In this document: one piece after another, positions 47,301 to 58,640 of the stretch | How the letters are laid out: every line of letters begins with the position of its first letter | Numbering within the stretch: position 1 is the first letter of the stretch | Translations under genes and position numbers: made by a program | The notes under the pieces: generated by a model | Told to the model about the DNA's origin: nothing | What the model saw: the letters and a program-made list of their open reading frames with translations, nothing else | The model's database searches: none | Assembly (NCBI GenBank): GCA_023213395.1 | Contig: CM041465.1 | Coordinates: 176,707,741-176,771,740 of the forward strand | Direction of reading: 5' to 3' | Length of the DNA stretch: 64,000 bases | From: Cycas panzhihuaensis | Taxonomy: Eukaryota; Cycadophyta

Positions 47301-47802
47301 TCTTTCAAATATCTAGCTTAAGAGCTCATTTCAAGTGGTCATAACTTTCTCATTAGGCATCTGATTCTAGTGTTCTACCCCTAATTAGAAAGATCTTAAA
47401 AAGCTCCTCACCATGGAATAACTTTCAAAGGTTGGAAAATAATTCGAGATGATATTTTACCCTTTCAAACTTATCATCATATTGAGTTTTCCAAATTCCA
47501 TAACAAGTGAGGTTTAAACCCTAAAACTTCAAATTTGTATAACTTTTCCATCAGATATTTATTTTAGGACTTCCATTATTCAATGAAAAGCTAAAAATTT
47601 TCTCTTTAACTTGTGGAGACATTCTTTATAAATTATGGTATGAAAAAATGAATATTATACCCTAAAGAAGTTATAAAAGATTTTAAATATAATAAGAAAC
47701 CCTTACATTAGTTTTTTTCCCTATTCTTCCCTCATTCATATCATGTGCTCCCCTATATATGCTACCCTTCTAAGTAATCTAGCTACTTTTGTATTATACA
47801 AG

Positions 47803-47809
<7 letters not shown>
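47301..47809. other. Unassigned DNA after tandem array
   Basis: AT-rich, no coding motif. Segments such as CATAACTTTCTCATTAGGCATC resemble stretches often seen in plant retrotransposon leaders or LTRs, but I cannot assign it. Confidence 0.35.

Positions 47810-47849
<40 letters not shown>
47810..47849. repeat. (TA)20 microsatellite
   Basis: Uninterrupted TA run of about 40 bp. Confidence 0.97.
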
Positions 47850-47853
<4 letters not shown>

Positions 47854-47855
<2 letters not shown>

Positions 47856-48090
47856 GATTAAGGTGCTAAAAAAAATAAGACATACACTTAGGTTTAAATG
47901 GATTACAAACTTCATACAAAAATGCCTACTAAGCTAGAAAGCCAAGATGGTGGATCCCCATACTTGGTGAAACATGAATTAAGATTTTGCCTTATATAGG
48001 ATAAACAAAACTAAGAAAGGAGATAAACTTTAGTTACTTGTCAAGGAAGTAAACTTAACCAAGGAAGGTTAAGAAAATTAAGTCTTTACA
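47854..48090 (-). repeat. Probable 3' LTR of element I
   Basis: The right edge is supported by CTTTACA directly followed by TCCCCCTTCCCTTC (48091-48104), which on the minus strand is a polypurine tract ending in TG. The left edge is only a guess at a TG after the (TA)n run, and the LTR may be longer. Confidence 0.45.
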
Positions 48091-48104
48091 TCCCCCTTCC
48101 CTTC
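48091..48104 (-). other. Polypurine tract of element I
   Basis: Minus strand GAAGGGAAGGGGGA immediately upstream of the TGTAAAG LTR start. Confidence 0.75.
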
Positions 48105-48838
48105 ACAAGAGTATTGTCCTCAAGGCAAGTTCCTTTAAATATAAAAAACTAAGGATATTATTGTTATGTATCACTCTCTAACACCCATATTACCTATTTT
48201 GGTGTCAGATGCTTCCATTACATTTTTACTTGCCTAACACTTCTATTCCATAACATTCTTTCTCTTTGATCCAAAATCCTCAAGGGCTCTTCTTCGAAGT
48301 TAATGCCCAATCCAACTGTAATATTAGTCTATTTAAATATATGCTTTTAATCTAGTATATATCTCTTCGATAATAAAAAAATGAAATACATTATGAATTT
48401 AAAGATTTAAGGGTAAAGTGATATTGTAAGCAACTTTTCCTATTTGCTCTAAAATCTTAAATCAACCATCATATTTGAATAAATGCTTCTTATACATACC
48501 CAAGTTGAGCAAACTATGTTTGGGTTTTACCCATAAGAAGACATGGTCACCAACATGAAATTCCTTTTCTATTCTCTTTATATTTGTATATTTATTTTGC
48601 CTATCTTGGCCTATCCTAAGCTACTATCTAATGTTGACCACTTACCTCTCTATTTCTTATAGCATTTCTAGCTCTAAGACATGTCTATATTCTAGGTTCT
48701 CCCAACTAAAAGGTTTATTATATCTTCTACCATATAATGCATTAAGAAGATTCATACCTAAGGAAGATTAAGTTGTATTATTATAGGTAAATTTAGTCAA
48801 ATAGAGATGGTTCTCCTAACTAATTAGGTTTTCCATTA
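48105..48838 (-). pseudogene. Element I: chromovirus-type Ty3/gypsy integrase C-terminus and chromodomain
   Basis: On the minus strand, LTKFTYNN and LGMNLLNALYGRR (48830-48720) are the end of the gypsy integrase core. KEFHVGDHVFLWVKP, FKILEQIGKVAYNITLP and IHNVFHFFII form the GPY/F-type C-terminal domain. A chromodomain-like tail follows (PLRILDQRERMLWNRSVRQVK, then a W-K-H segment, about 48290-48190) before the PPT. Chromodomains of this class target insertion to heterochromatin. The upstream pol lies beyond element H, off-window. Confidence 0.85.
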
Positions 48839-49341
48839 TGTGAAGAGAAAATATAACTATAGAAGTAATGTGGTAATAAAAGTTTAAACCATGCAAAGAA
48901 TAAATAGCATAAACCAGTCAAGCACTCAATAAAGAACACTAAGAGATTTAGGTTTAACCATAGACCTTTTATTAATTTGAGCAACAGCTAAAGAATTATA
49001 GAGATGAATAAACCCTAACTCTTCTCATCAACTCATCAAAGACTCATCCATATACATGTTACATGTCCCATTACATAAAAATATATAGACATAACATTAC
49101 AAGATAATGCCTTGTAATTTTATAATACAATGGGCATAAACCATGGGCTAGAAAAGACCCCTAAAAGATAGCCAAAATTTTTTCTTAAGAGTTCCCACCC
49201 CCAAACCCTCGCCTAAGGGGTCCTTAGCCCCCTAGACCCCTCAACCAGGGGCCCTACAATGAGCCCTCAAACCCCACAATGGGGCTCAGGTGTAATGCCT
49301 ATATCCATATAACACTTGCAAAGTGTTCAACATATCTAACA
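48839..49341 (-). repeat. 3' LTR of element H
   Basis: The right edge CATATCTAACA abuts AATATCCTAC, the element end after RNase H. The left edge TGTGAAGAG is inferred from where the integrase reading of element I stops. It holds a C-rich stretch (49195-49280) with inverted repeats such as GAGCCC...GGGGCTC. Confidence 0.6.
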
Positions 49342-49399
49342 ATATCCTACTTATTAAACACTTTATAAGAAACCTGCATATATCTCTACTTAATACTAA

Positions 49400-49950
49400 A
49401 ATTACAAATACCCATTTCATTTCTATACAATCTAAATTTTTTTGTGCTAACAATCTTGGTCAATGAGTCTATAGAATTCTCTTGTATAGCAATCTTCTAC
49501 AAATCCACCCTATGATCTTGAACCATTTCTCTCACAAAATGGAACTACACATCAATATGCTTCACCTAAGCATGAAAAATGGGGTTCTTTACTAAGTAGA
49601 TTACACTTTGACTATAACAATCTATCCTCATAGCATCCTACTTAAAGCCAATATCTATGCATAATCTCTATAACCAAATTGCTTCTTTGCACATATGAGT
49701 ATCTTCCATATACTCTACTTCTATGCTAAAAAGTACCACAACTTGTTATATTTTACTCATCTAACTAATTATGCCACCACAAAGGATAAAAACATACCCA
49801 CTTATATATCTTCTGCTGTTAAGATCTCTAGCCCAATCAGTATCAACAAAACCTCTTAGGTTCACTATTCTACTCTCCATGGGATCTCCTTAATAGAAAA
49901 TTCCATAGTTTGATATACCCCATAAATACTTAAAAGTCCTTTTCATAGCT
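49400..49950 (-). pseudogene. RNase H of element H
   Basis: Minus strand shows C-Y-D-S-Q-S-V-I-Y-L, H-I-D-V-Q-F-H-F-V-R-E-M-V and D-S-L-T-K near the end (about 49620-49430), the usual copia RNase H C-terminal motifs, with stops. Confidence 0.83.
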
Positions 49951-50960
49951 ACTCAATGCTCCTTGTCTGGGTTTGACATATACCTGCTAACTACTCCTAC
50001 TACATGGGTAACATCTAGCCAAGTGTAAACTATCCCATATATTAGGTTACCAATACCACTAAAATAAGGGACAAATACCATGTCTTCAACTTCTTGGTGA
50101 GTCTTTGGGTATTGTTTAGCCAATAATTTTTAACCAACAAGAAGAGGAATATGAACTAGTTTACTATCATATAACCTGAACCGTTGCAATATTGTCTCAA
50201 TGTACTATCTTTGGCTAAGCCAAATCTTCTTATTTCTCCTATCCATTTTAATCTCAGTGCCCAAAATAAAATGTGCAGCATTAAGATCCTTCATCTTAAA
50301 ATGAGATACCAGCTGGCCTTTCACAAGTTGATTCATTTCTTTATTGTTACCAACTAAAAGGATGTCATCAATATATAAAGACAGAATAATAAAATGATCA
50401 CCAACCTACTTATAATAAATACAATGATCTGCTTTACTATGCATAAATCCATCTACTAATATATGTGAATCAAACTTTTGATACCATATCCTTAGTGACT
50501 ATTTTAAGTCGTATAATGACTTCTTTAACCTACACACCATATTCTCCTTAGTTGCAACTTCAAACCCTTCAAACTGCAACATATAAATTTCTTCCTCGAG
50601 GTCACCATAAAGAAATGCAGTCTTTATATCTATTTGATCCACCTCAAGGTCATAGGAAGCTACTATAGCTAATAAAAATCTAATTGAAGTAATTTTTATA
50701 ACAGGAGAAAATACCTCACCAAAATCTATTCCCTTGACTTGGGAATAGCCCTTTTCTATCAAGTGAGCCTTATACTTTACCATAGTACCATCTGCCTGAA
50801 ACTTCTTCTTAAGGATCTATTTATTATTAATAAGTTTTCTATCATCAGGAAGATCCACCAAATCCCATGTGTTATTTTTCTCCAAGGCCATCATTTATTC
50901 TTACATGGCTTTCATCTAGAGTTGGCTCTCTTTTGACTCTAAAACCTCCCAAACAGTACC
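49951..50960 (-). pseudogene. Reverse transcriptase of element H
   Basis: The open block 50783-50499 carries KYKAHLIEKGYSQVKGIDFG, IDIKTAFLYGDLEEEIYM and LKKSLYDLK. The catalytic box YIDD at about 50362-50375 is intact. Stops occur on both sides. It is the best-preserved domain of H. Confidence 0.9.
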
Positions 50961-51399
50961 TCGATCATCATCTGTAGCAGATAAAATAAAAGAAGAGTGA
51001 CGAAAGTCTTTAGGAATATACATGTCAAGTTATCTTCTCTTACGAGTTGATATCCTTAAGATGTGGGGTTCTTGAGGTTGAGCTACCTCTATACCTAGTT
51101 CTTCCTCTTTAGTTAACTTATATTCTGATGCAGAATCTTCATCCCTTACTTCAAATTATTCCTTCTTAAAGTATTCCTCCTTTGGTTCTTCATCCTACTT
51201 TAAAGACTTGAACTCCTCTCTAAAGATAATATCATAGCTATATACAGCCTTTTATGTTTCAAGGTTATAGAGCTGATATCCTTTAACACCATTACCATAA
51301 CCAATGAAAATAATCTTTTGTATTTTGAAATTAAGCTTACTCCTCTACTATTTAGGAACATGCACAAAAGCATCATAACCAAAAACTCTAAGATGACCA

Positions 51400-52090
51400 A
51401 GATATGGTTTCTTACCAGATTACACTTCTTGAGGTGTTTTGTATACTAATATATTTGTTGGTGATCTATTTATTAGGTAGCTTATAGTCATCATAGCCCC
51501 AATCTAAAATTTCTTCTTTAATCTAGTAGCACTAAGTATACTCCTCGATCTCTCTAACAGGGTCCTAGTCATTCTTTTAGCAACTTCATTCTGCTATGGT
51601 GTATAGGGAATTATCTTTTACCTTGTTATTCCATACTACTTATAGAATTGCTCAAACCTTTTTTATCAAAACCCACCTCCATTATTAGTCCTCAGTACCT
51701 TGATCCACTTGTCACTATGATTCTCATCCAAGGCCTTGAATTCTTTGAATTTACTAAAGATTTCATATTTCTATCTGAGAAAGTATAACCATGTCTTTCT
51801 TGAGAAATCATCTATGAATGAGATAAAGTATTTTCACCCACCTAATGAGGGTACATCAATAGGTCCATAAACATCCTTGTACACTAATTATAGAATACCC
51901 TTTGCTCTCTTCGAGCTTAAAGGAACACTATCTTGATTTTATTTCCCATATATACAATGCTCACATAAATCAAAATCAAAGAAGCCATTAACTCTAGAGA
52001 TGTCTTTTGCCATAACTTTGAAGAATAAATCATGGAGGCTTTTCTCTCTAAAATGGCCCAATCTCTAATGCCATAGTATAGTTTTACCAG
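51400..52090 (-). pseudogene. Integrase of element H
   Basis: Minus strand: HLRLGHF-type zinc region, VYKDVYGPIDVP (first Asp kept), FIDDFSRKTWLYFL, then R-T-N-N-G-G where the second Asp is Asn, and E-V-A-K-R-M-T-R-T where the catalytic Glu is Lys. Two of three catalytic residues are changed by G-to-A type mutations. Confidence 0.86.
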
Positions 52091-52189
52091 TAAATGATTT
52101 TAAGTCCCTCTTGTATTATTACTACTTTCTGTAATAACTAGACTACGACTACTAACATACAATATGCTTGTATCAAGCTTGTATAGAGT

Positions 52190-52530
52190 TTTAAATTAGA
52201 CCTTGCTTACTAACAATAATGCTCCTTGAATCATTCTTTAACTATTTTTATTAAAAATCGCTTTATTCCTACATCACCTAATTGACTAACAAACAATAAA
52301 CTCATAGCCATACTAGGAATATGACTCATACTAGGGATAGTTTTAACCCTTCCATCCACAAATCAAACCTTCACCCTTTCACAACCCATAATTTTATGTA
52401 GGTAATGATCCCCAAGAAATACTTCATCTCTATCAATACTTGTATATTCATAAAACCACTCCTTATGGGGAGTAATATGAAGTGAAGCATTAGAGTTAAT
52501 TAACCAAGACTCAATATTTGACAACTTACC
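52190..52530 (-). pseudogene. Protease of element H
   Basis: SWLINSNASLHITPHKEWF (about 52520-52460) aligns with the copia W-L-I-D-S-G-A-S active site: D is Asn and G is Asn. S-L-L-F-V-S-Q-L marks the conserved end. Confidence 0.83.
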
Positions 52531-52559
52531 TAAGGTTATCAAATAAACATCACCATCAG

Positions 52560-53408
52560 CTTCATCACATGGATAATTAGAGGTATAATGTCATTGTTCA
52601 TTACATCAATAGCATCTAACTTCTCCTAGATTTCTAGGAGCATTCAATTGTAGTGGATTAGGCCATGGATTACCTAGTAATTAGTTGAAATTTCTCCCTC
52701 CTTCAATAAATTAGGATGATCCAAAATCCCTCCTTTGTAGGTATTACCTTGGTTGCCATCTTCCCTTCAGCTAACTTGTCTATCTTATGATTTTGCCCAT
52801 TGAACTTCATAATACATAGCCTTAAGAATTGCCTCTTCTAAGGTTTCAAGTTCATGGATGTTTATCTTATTTTAGATATTTTTATTCAATCATTTAATGA
52901 ACCTATGAATTTTTACCTTTTTTCCTTGAATGTAAGTATCATATTGGAGAATTTTTTATGAATTCCCTCTCATATTCATCTGTTATCATCCTCCCTTACT
53001 TCAACTCATAGAAGGATTCAGTCTTCTTATCATAATATCATTTTAAATGATACTTCTACTCAAAGTACTTAGCAAACATACTCCACCTTAAATCTCTTTC
53101 TTGAATGACTTTACCTTTCAATGATGTTCCCACCATAAGGATGCTTTACCTACCAAGTTATAAACAATAATTTTCATCTTCTCATGAAAGATAAAATAAT
53201 TTAGCTCAAAATACTTCTTAAGGTTAAGTGACCATGCCTCTACTTCACTTTTACTTTTGATTTATCCATTGAAAATGGTTTTCCTTACCTTTCTCATTTC
53301 AAATTGGAGTACATTCTTTTTACCTCCATATTTACCCTCTCTTACCCTTGGATTTTTATTAGAAGATTTAGTGCTTGTAGAGTAGTGCTTATTTCCATAC
53401 TCTCAATT
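52560..53408 (-). pseudogene. gag of element H, main part
   Basis: Minus strand: LKKYFELNYFIFHEKMK, IVYNLVGKASLWWEHH, then RWSMFAKYFE and KTESFYELK separated by stops at former Gln/Trp codons, then TDEYEREFIK. This pattern (GKA-LWW, YDKKTEF-like, Y-x-x-E-F) is the Retrotrans_gag type usual for Ty3/gypsy, although the downstream pol is copia. A knuckle remnant (C-Y-x-C-N-E-Q-x-H) is at about 52635-52590. Confidence 0.78.
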
Positions 53409-53698
53409 TGTAATGAGCCTATACCATATGTAACAACGTTAAGGAAGATAAGTTAGGAGTATTTAATAATAGGGAAAAGGTGGGATTAAATAGCTTAGTG
53501 GTAGGATACTATAATAATAGGGTGGCCCTCTTATAAATATGGCACCCCCATCCTATGTAATACATATTGATATATTTATGAATATAATCTATTAGGGTTC
53601 ACTTTGATGCCCCTTTTGGTTCTTATTTGGTGATCATTCCATCTCCTAATATTCTTCATTCTCCATTATATCATGGTTATAGGGATTGGCATGTAACA
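53409..53698 (+). repeat. 5' LTR of element K
   Basis: TGTAATGAGCCTATACC...GGCATGTAACA. Direct repeat of 56261-56550. GGTGGCCCT and TATGGCACCCCCAT are shared landmarks. Confidence 0.93.
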
Positions 53699-53700
53699 AG

Positions 53701-53713
53701 TGGTATCATAGCC
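53701..53713 (+). other. Primer-binding site of element K
   Basis: TGGTATCATAGCC, one mismatch from the initiator tRNA-Met PBS, two bases after the LTR. Confidence 0.9.
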
Positions 53714-55230
53714 ATTTCTAATCCATACCAGAGCTACCTTATCATTGTAGGTGTCTATTCTATAGGGATGTTTTGCTTACCATCTACATATTCTAGGGTA
53801 TTTGCAACAAAGCTATGAAACCTAGGTGATAAGTATTCATGAGCTTAATTACTTTATTTATAAGTTTATACAAATTGATAGGTTACAAGTTTGTGGATAA
53901 AAGCATATGATTAAGAGTGTCTCTGTCAAATATCACCAAGTATCTACATTTTGATATATCCATCATCTCCCTAATTTGCTCCCCATAAGTTCTTCATAAT
54001 TTAATACTTGATACCCTCTGAAGATATGTTGTATCCTACCATAACCACTTCATGGTCAAATCTGGTACTACATTCTCCTATGAATACACCCTACTAATAA
54101 AATTGGAAGTTAGGGCCACCTACTTTGATGGCTTTGGACATGGGTTGATGAGCCACTACCTTCATTAAGGCATCATCATTATTGACTGGTACATCTTCAT
54201 ATCCATCGATCACCACCACATGTGAGTTCTTCCTTTTAACATCATACTAGCTATCTTTAGTAGCATATGGATAATATCTTTTGATACTAATGCTACCATT
54301 TTCTATAATAAATTTAAAGGCATAGTCTATGAGTCCTCCCTATAGTCGATGTTGATCTTCGTATCATAGTCTACTAATTCCTGCTTAGACAAGTTGACCA
54401 GATGCTTTGACATGATCTGGTTGATACCCTCCACTACCACAATGGTTAAAACACTTAATAGCTTCTACAAGAGCCTTGATTTCCTTTGATCATTCACTTA
54501 GTCTTGATCATAAAGATCTATTTTGTTGTTAATTATGATTACATTATTGCCATCTCATGGAAACTATGTGTGATGTTCTTAAGATCATCAGAGGATTCTA
54601 CTCTGAGTTGCAATCAATCTCTATACATCATCTGTATGAAGGAGGAAAGCTCCATTACACTATATTTGATGAAGAAAGAGTGACGATGATATCATAGTAA
54701 GCCCTGAATCCTCCCAATGACAAAATCATATACTCAAGTATAACTTTCTTTTGATAATGCTGATGATATTAAGCATGGTTAAAATGGTATTTGAAATCTG
54801 TAAGCCTCCATCTTATTAGTAGCTAGTCATATGGAACATCATGATGACCAAAGGTTAACTAGTCAAAGGGGCTTAATAATAATTAAAAGGGTTTTGTCAC
54901 CATTTTCATACTTATCTACAAAGTTTTAGTCATAACATTTTCATTCAAACTCAGAATTTAGTTCTATCAGATCCATCAAATTCCTTGCTTTTAGGGCTTT
55001 AATTTGAACTATCATGTGGTATATTTTAGATGTTTCTTATAGTAGATATAAAGGGTTGAAGTTAAGCCTTATTTTTATATGACATTTTAAAATGTAAATC
55101 TTTTAGTTTTTTGGTTGTTCAGACTTTGGCTTGTGTGATATTACTCTTGAGGCCATACATATTCATTTGTATTCTACAATTAAAAAATGGTCTTCTTAAT
55201 TGGTACTATGATTATGAATAATTCTTTTTT
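53714..55230 (+). other. Leader region of element K
   Basis: About 1.5 kb between the PBS and the gag-like segment. Open frames are short and stop-ridden; I recognise no domain. Part of it may be decayed gag N-terminus. Confidence 0.45.
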
Positions 55231-55510
55231 ACTACAAGGATGAACTTGAGCTCCCTTAACTTAGGATGGATGACCACATTTACCTTTATGACTGCATTGA
55301 CACTCTAGAACTATTCTTTGAAGATTATTTTGTAGTTTACTACTTCAAGTAGGACTATGCTAAGATCATGTTTGCTATGGAATTCTTGTAATGGAATCTC
55401 TATCAAATAGCTTGGGAATAGTGTCTCTCACACCCAAATCTAAATTGGGCATCCTTCAAGATGGAACTTTAAAGGGAAATAAGAGTTTGCCTAGCTATTA
55501 AAGCGTCCAC
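55231..55510 (+). pseudogene. Gag-like segment of element K
   Basis: One frame with stops at TAG/TAA reads L-Y-D-C-I-D-T-L-E-L-F-F, KIMFAMEFL, then Y-Q-I-A-W-E and NLNWASFKMEL. Spacing and the W/F positions resemble the Retrotrans_gag domain of Ty3/gypsy Gag. Similarity is modest, but no other domain fits and no pol follows. Confidence 0.55.
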
Positions 55511-55900
55511 AAAAGAAGATGCACAGGACCAAGATGATGGGTTGTAGGATAAAATAGTTTTATAAGACCAAGATCACTCAAATGATGAAAAAAGTAGGAT
55601 CAAGCTATTTTATTTAATCTTTATGGTTCTATAATTTTTTATGACTAGCTTGCATCCATGCTTGCATACTTTAAAGAACTTAACTTAATAGAATATCACA
55701 AGCTTTGCTTAGGTATTCAACAATTGAAAGGTCCCCTTTAACTGTGGATATTAGAGCAGTGCTAAAATACCTACAAGCCAAATTGGGACCTCACTTTCAC
55801 CCTTCATGAGTATATTGAAGCACCTACTCCTAACCAAAGCACCCATTTAGAAAGAGAGGCTAAACAAGAGGAAGAAAAAGAATATGAGGTAAATTTTAAT

Positions 55901-56233
55901 TTGGATCAGCATGATGTAATCTCTTTACTTGAAGGTGTAAACATTAAGTTGGGTCCATCATCATTCAGGTTGCAAGAATATTTGGGTTCTCATTTTTATG
56001 GATTTCCATATTACTATACTATAGGCCCATATTTCTTTGGTTCTTATAGTCAAATGAAGGAGTCACTCTTTTCTAGACCACATCACCATCTACATGGACT
56101 TTTGCATCTTTTCTCAATAACAAGCTCTATAATAATAGTGTCACCTTACCATTGCCTTAACCAAACCACTACCTATGACATACTGGTAGCAGTAAGTGGT
56201 GGAAATATACATTTTTGTATTAGGATACTTTGA
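55901..56233 (+). CDS. Uncharacterised 110-codon ORF in element K
   Basis: The longest open frame in K, starting MDQHDVISLL and rich in Tyr, Phe, His and Ser. It ends just before the polypurine tract. It could be the C-terminal part of Gag in another frame or chance. I recognise nothing in it, and no function is claimed. Confidence 0.3.
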   Translation: MDQHDVISLLEGVNIKLGPSSFRLQEYLGSHFYGFPYYYTIGPYFFGSYSQMKESLFSRPHHHLHGLLHLFSITSSIIIVSPYHCLNQTTTYDILVAVSGGNIHFCIRIL

Positions 56234-56260
56234 GGGAAAAACATCTGAGGGGAGAGGGCA

Positions 56261-56550
56261 TATAATGAGCCTATATCACATGTAATAGGGTTAAGGAAAA
56301 TAAGTTAGGAGTATTTAATAATAAGGAAAATGTCGGATTAGATGGCTTAGCAATAAGATAATATAATAATAGGGTGGCCCTATTTTAAATATGGCACCCC
56401 CATACTATGTAAGGCAACTTGATATATTTATGAATATAATCTATTAAGGTTCCCTTTGTTGCCCCTTTTGGCTCTTATTTAGTGATTATTTTGTCTCCCA
56501 ACATTCTTCATTCTTTATGATATTATAGTTACAAGAATTAGCCTGCAACA
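56261..56550 (+). repeat. 3' LTR of element K
   Basis: Begins TATAATGAGCC (TG mutated to TA) and ends GCCTGCAACA. Same length as the 5' LTR. Confidence 0.93.
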
Positions 56551-56555
56551 TAATT

Positions 56556-56684
56556 CCTTCATGATCTGCCTCTTCTTCCATTGATTTTGGTATTCTAAAT
56601 TCTTTCAGTATTTTCTTGCTCAATAGTTTCTTAAATATAATAGAGTATTAGCTTGTTGCTCTTTAAAATCCTTTCATTATATTC
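56556..56684 (-). pseudogene. gag of element H, upstream fragment
   Basis: About 130 bp between K and G. On the minus strand it reads as a charged, Glu/Lys-rich stretch (for example N-G-R-R-G-R-S) that continues the H gag frame across the K insertion. Its upstream side is cut by G. Confidence 0.6.
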
Positions 56685-57076
56685 TATTAAAATTCATCCA
56701 AAACCTAAAATATATGTGCATTTGACATAATACAAAGCTAAACTACTAAAATAAAGCAATGATCATTCGAAATGAGAGCAGAACTCAGATGCATAATGGT
56801 TCATAAGTAAATTTGTCACCACATGAGGCTCCAAATTGGCAGAGCTTCTGCATAAGCAAAAATCAAATATACAAATGAATTAAGTGGGGCTTAATTTATA
56901 AGCATCCCACTAAAGTTTACATGAATGTCATTAGCTAACTTTATGACACATATGGAAGACTTAACATAATTATATAATATCATTAAATTTATAATAAGGG
57001 TCACCTATAGTATATAATATTCATATAATATATATAAATTACAAAGAAATGAGGGTGACATTATAATGTTATAACA
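56685..57076 (-). repeat. 3' LTR of element G
   Basis: Begins TATTAAAATTCATCC and ends GTTATAACA. The first ~70 bp match 63676-63745. The polypurine tract AAGGAAGGG (minus) abuts at 57077-57085. Confidence 0.88.
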
Positions 57077-57085
57077 CCCTTCCTT

Positions 57086-57760
57086 AATGGCATCTTCATT
57101 TCTTCTAATATTAAGGTTGTGCCAAAACTGTTTAAACTTTAGTTTACTAAGTGATTTGATGAAGATCTCTACAACCTGGTTCTTAATTGGTCGGTAAACG
57201 AGATTAACTTCTCCATTCTAGACATGTTTATAGATAAAGTGATGATGGACCTTAATATACTTGGTTTTAACATAAAAAATCGAATCCTTTATCATCTTCA
57301 ACATACTTTGATTATCATAATAAAGAATGGTGGGTGCATGTTGTTGAAATCCAAGCTCAGTGAGAATCCTTCCTAGACAAATCAACTTTATTATGGCATG
57401 GATACTTACTTTGTATTCTACTTTGATGGAGGAAAGAGAAACATTTGGTTACTTATTATAGCTCTAAGAGATTGTAGCTGAGTTCATGTCGAAATAGTAT
57501 CCTAAATTTAAATGGAAAGTGTCCTAACAATCTACCTAATTAACATTTATATGTCCTTTTAGGATAGGGAACTCAATTTAGTTATAATCAAGTCCAAATT
57601 AATGTGTTCTATGAATGTATATGAGGATCCTAATTGTAGCTTTCTAGTATGATGCTTTAAACTTTGACATATACCTGGAGTATATCCCAACTATATATGA
57701 TATGTCTAGTTGAGTATAGATGAGATAAATGAGGCTACTAACTAATTATCAGTATAAAGT
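57086..57760 (-). pseudogene. RNase H of element G
   Basis: Between RT and the PPT, with copia RNase H signatures on the minus strand (for example the D-T-I/S-T and K-Y-I-K-V-H-H-H-F-I-type segments near 57210-57270), heavily interrupted by stops. Confidence 0.72.
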
Positions 57761-58640
57761 GGGATCAAATAGCTTTCCTTGCTTGTCTAAGTTTAGCTTG
57801 ATTCTAGTTTCCATAGGAATTAGTGTTGCCTTATAATCTGTCATCTTGAATCTTTGCAAGATCTCATTAGCATAATTTGTTTAAAATAGGCATATGTAGC
57901 TTGGTTCTTACCAAACTTCAATTCCAAGGAAATAATGAAGTAACCTAAGATCCATCATCTTAAAGTTACTTTTAGTTCTAATTGAAGCCAAGCTATATCT
58001 TTAATATCGTTGCCTATAATTGTAACATTGTCTACATAAAGAACAATAATTATGATTAAGTTATCTCTAACCTAAATGTATAAGTCTACGTTAGAGGGTG
58101 AATGATTAAATCCATGTTGGATAAGGAAGCCATCAATATTTACATACTAGATATGTGGTGCCTACTTTAGTCCATATAGGGCTTTCTTGAGCTTACAAAC
58201 TAAGTGTTCCTAGCCTAGAATAACATAGCTAGGAGGTTGCTTCAAGAAAACCTCTTTTGTGAGCTCTCTATTAAGGAAAGCACACTTCACATCCATTTGG
58301 TAGATAGGCCAGTTAAATTAGGCTATAAGTAACATCACCAAATGGAATATAGTCATGTTGGCCACCAGTGTAAAGGTCTCATCATCGTTAATCCCCTCCT
58401 ATTATTTGAAACCCTGTGATATAAGATGAGTTTTGTGACACTCGATGGTGTTATCTACATGGAATTTGGTTTTGTATAACCATCTACAATCACTTATATT
58501 TTTTCCAAGTGGTAATTATATTATCTTCCAAGTTTCATTTTTTATGAGAGAGTTCATCCCTTCATCTATTGCTACTTTCCATGTTTAGTATTTGACTGCC
58601 TCCTCAAACATGGAAAGCTTAAAGGTTTCTAGGACATGTG
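57761..58640 (-). pseudogene. Reverse transcriptase of element G
   Basis: Minus strand shows NWPIYQMDVKCAFLN, EVFLKQPPSYV, KLKKALYGLK and LYVDNVTIIGND (about 58045-58020). The YVDD box is YVDN, a G-to-A change. Stops at former CAG/TGG codons. Confidence 0.86.

Larger units (their letters stand above)
53409..56550 (+). mobile_element. Element K: small gag-only LTR retrotransposon inserted in H gag
   Basis: LTRs 53409-53698 and 56261-56550 are both 290 bp and clearly homologous. The target duplication is CAATT (53404-53408) and TAATT (56551-56555), one C-to-T change. PBS at 53701 and polypurine GAGGGGAGAGGG at 56247-56258. The total length is 3.14 kb with no pol motif. A gag-like segment lies at about 55240-55500. 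It is probably non-autonomous. Confidence 0.9.
48839..56684 (-). mobile_element. Element H: Ty1/copia LTR retrotransposon, interrupted by K and G
   Basis: Minus-strand element. The 3' LTR (about 48839-49341) is followed by RNase H, RT, IN, PR and gag in copia order. Gag is split by K at 53408/56551 and stops at 56684, where G begins; the 5' end must lie beyond G, outside the window. It is inserted in the integrase region of element I. Confidence 0.85.

Noticed and set aside
53627-53818. 62-codon ORF spanning LTR end and PBS of K
   Set aside because: It crosses the LTR/PBS boundary and is not a plausible gene.
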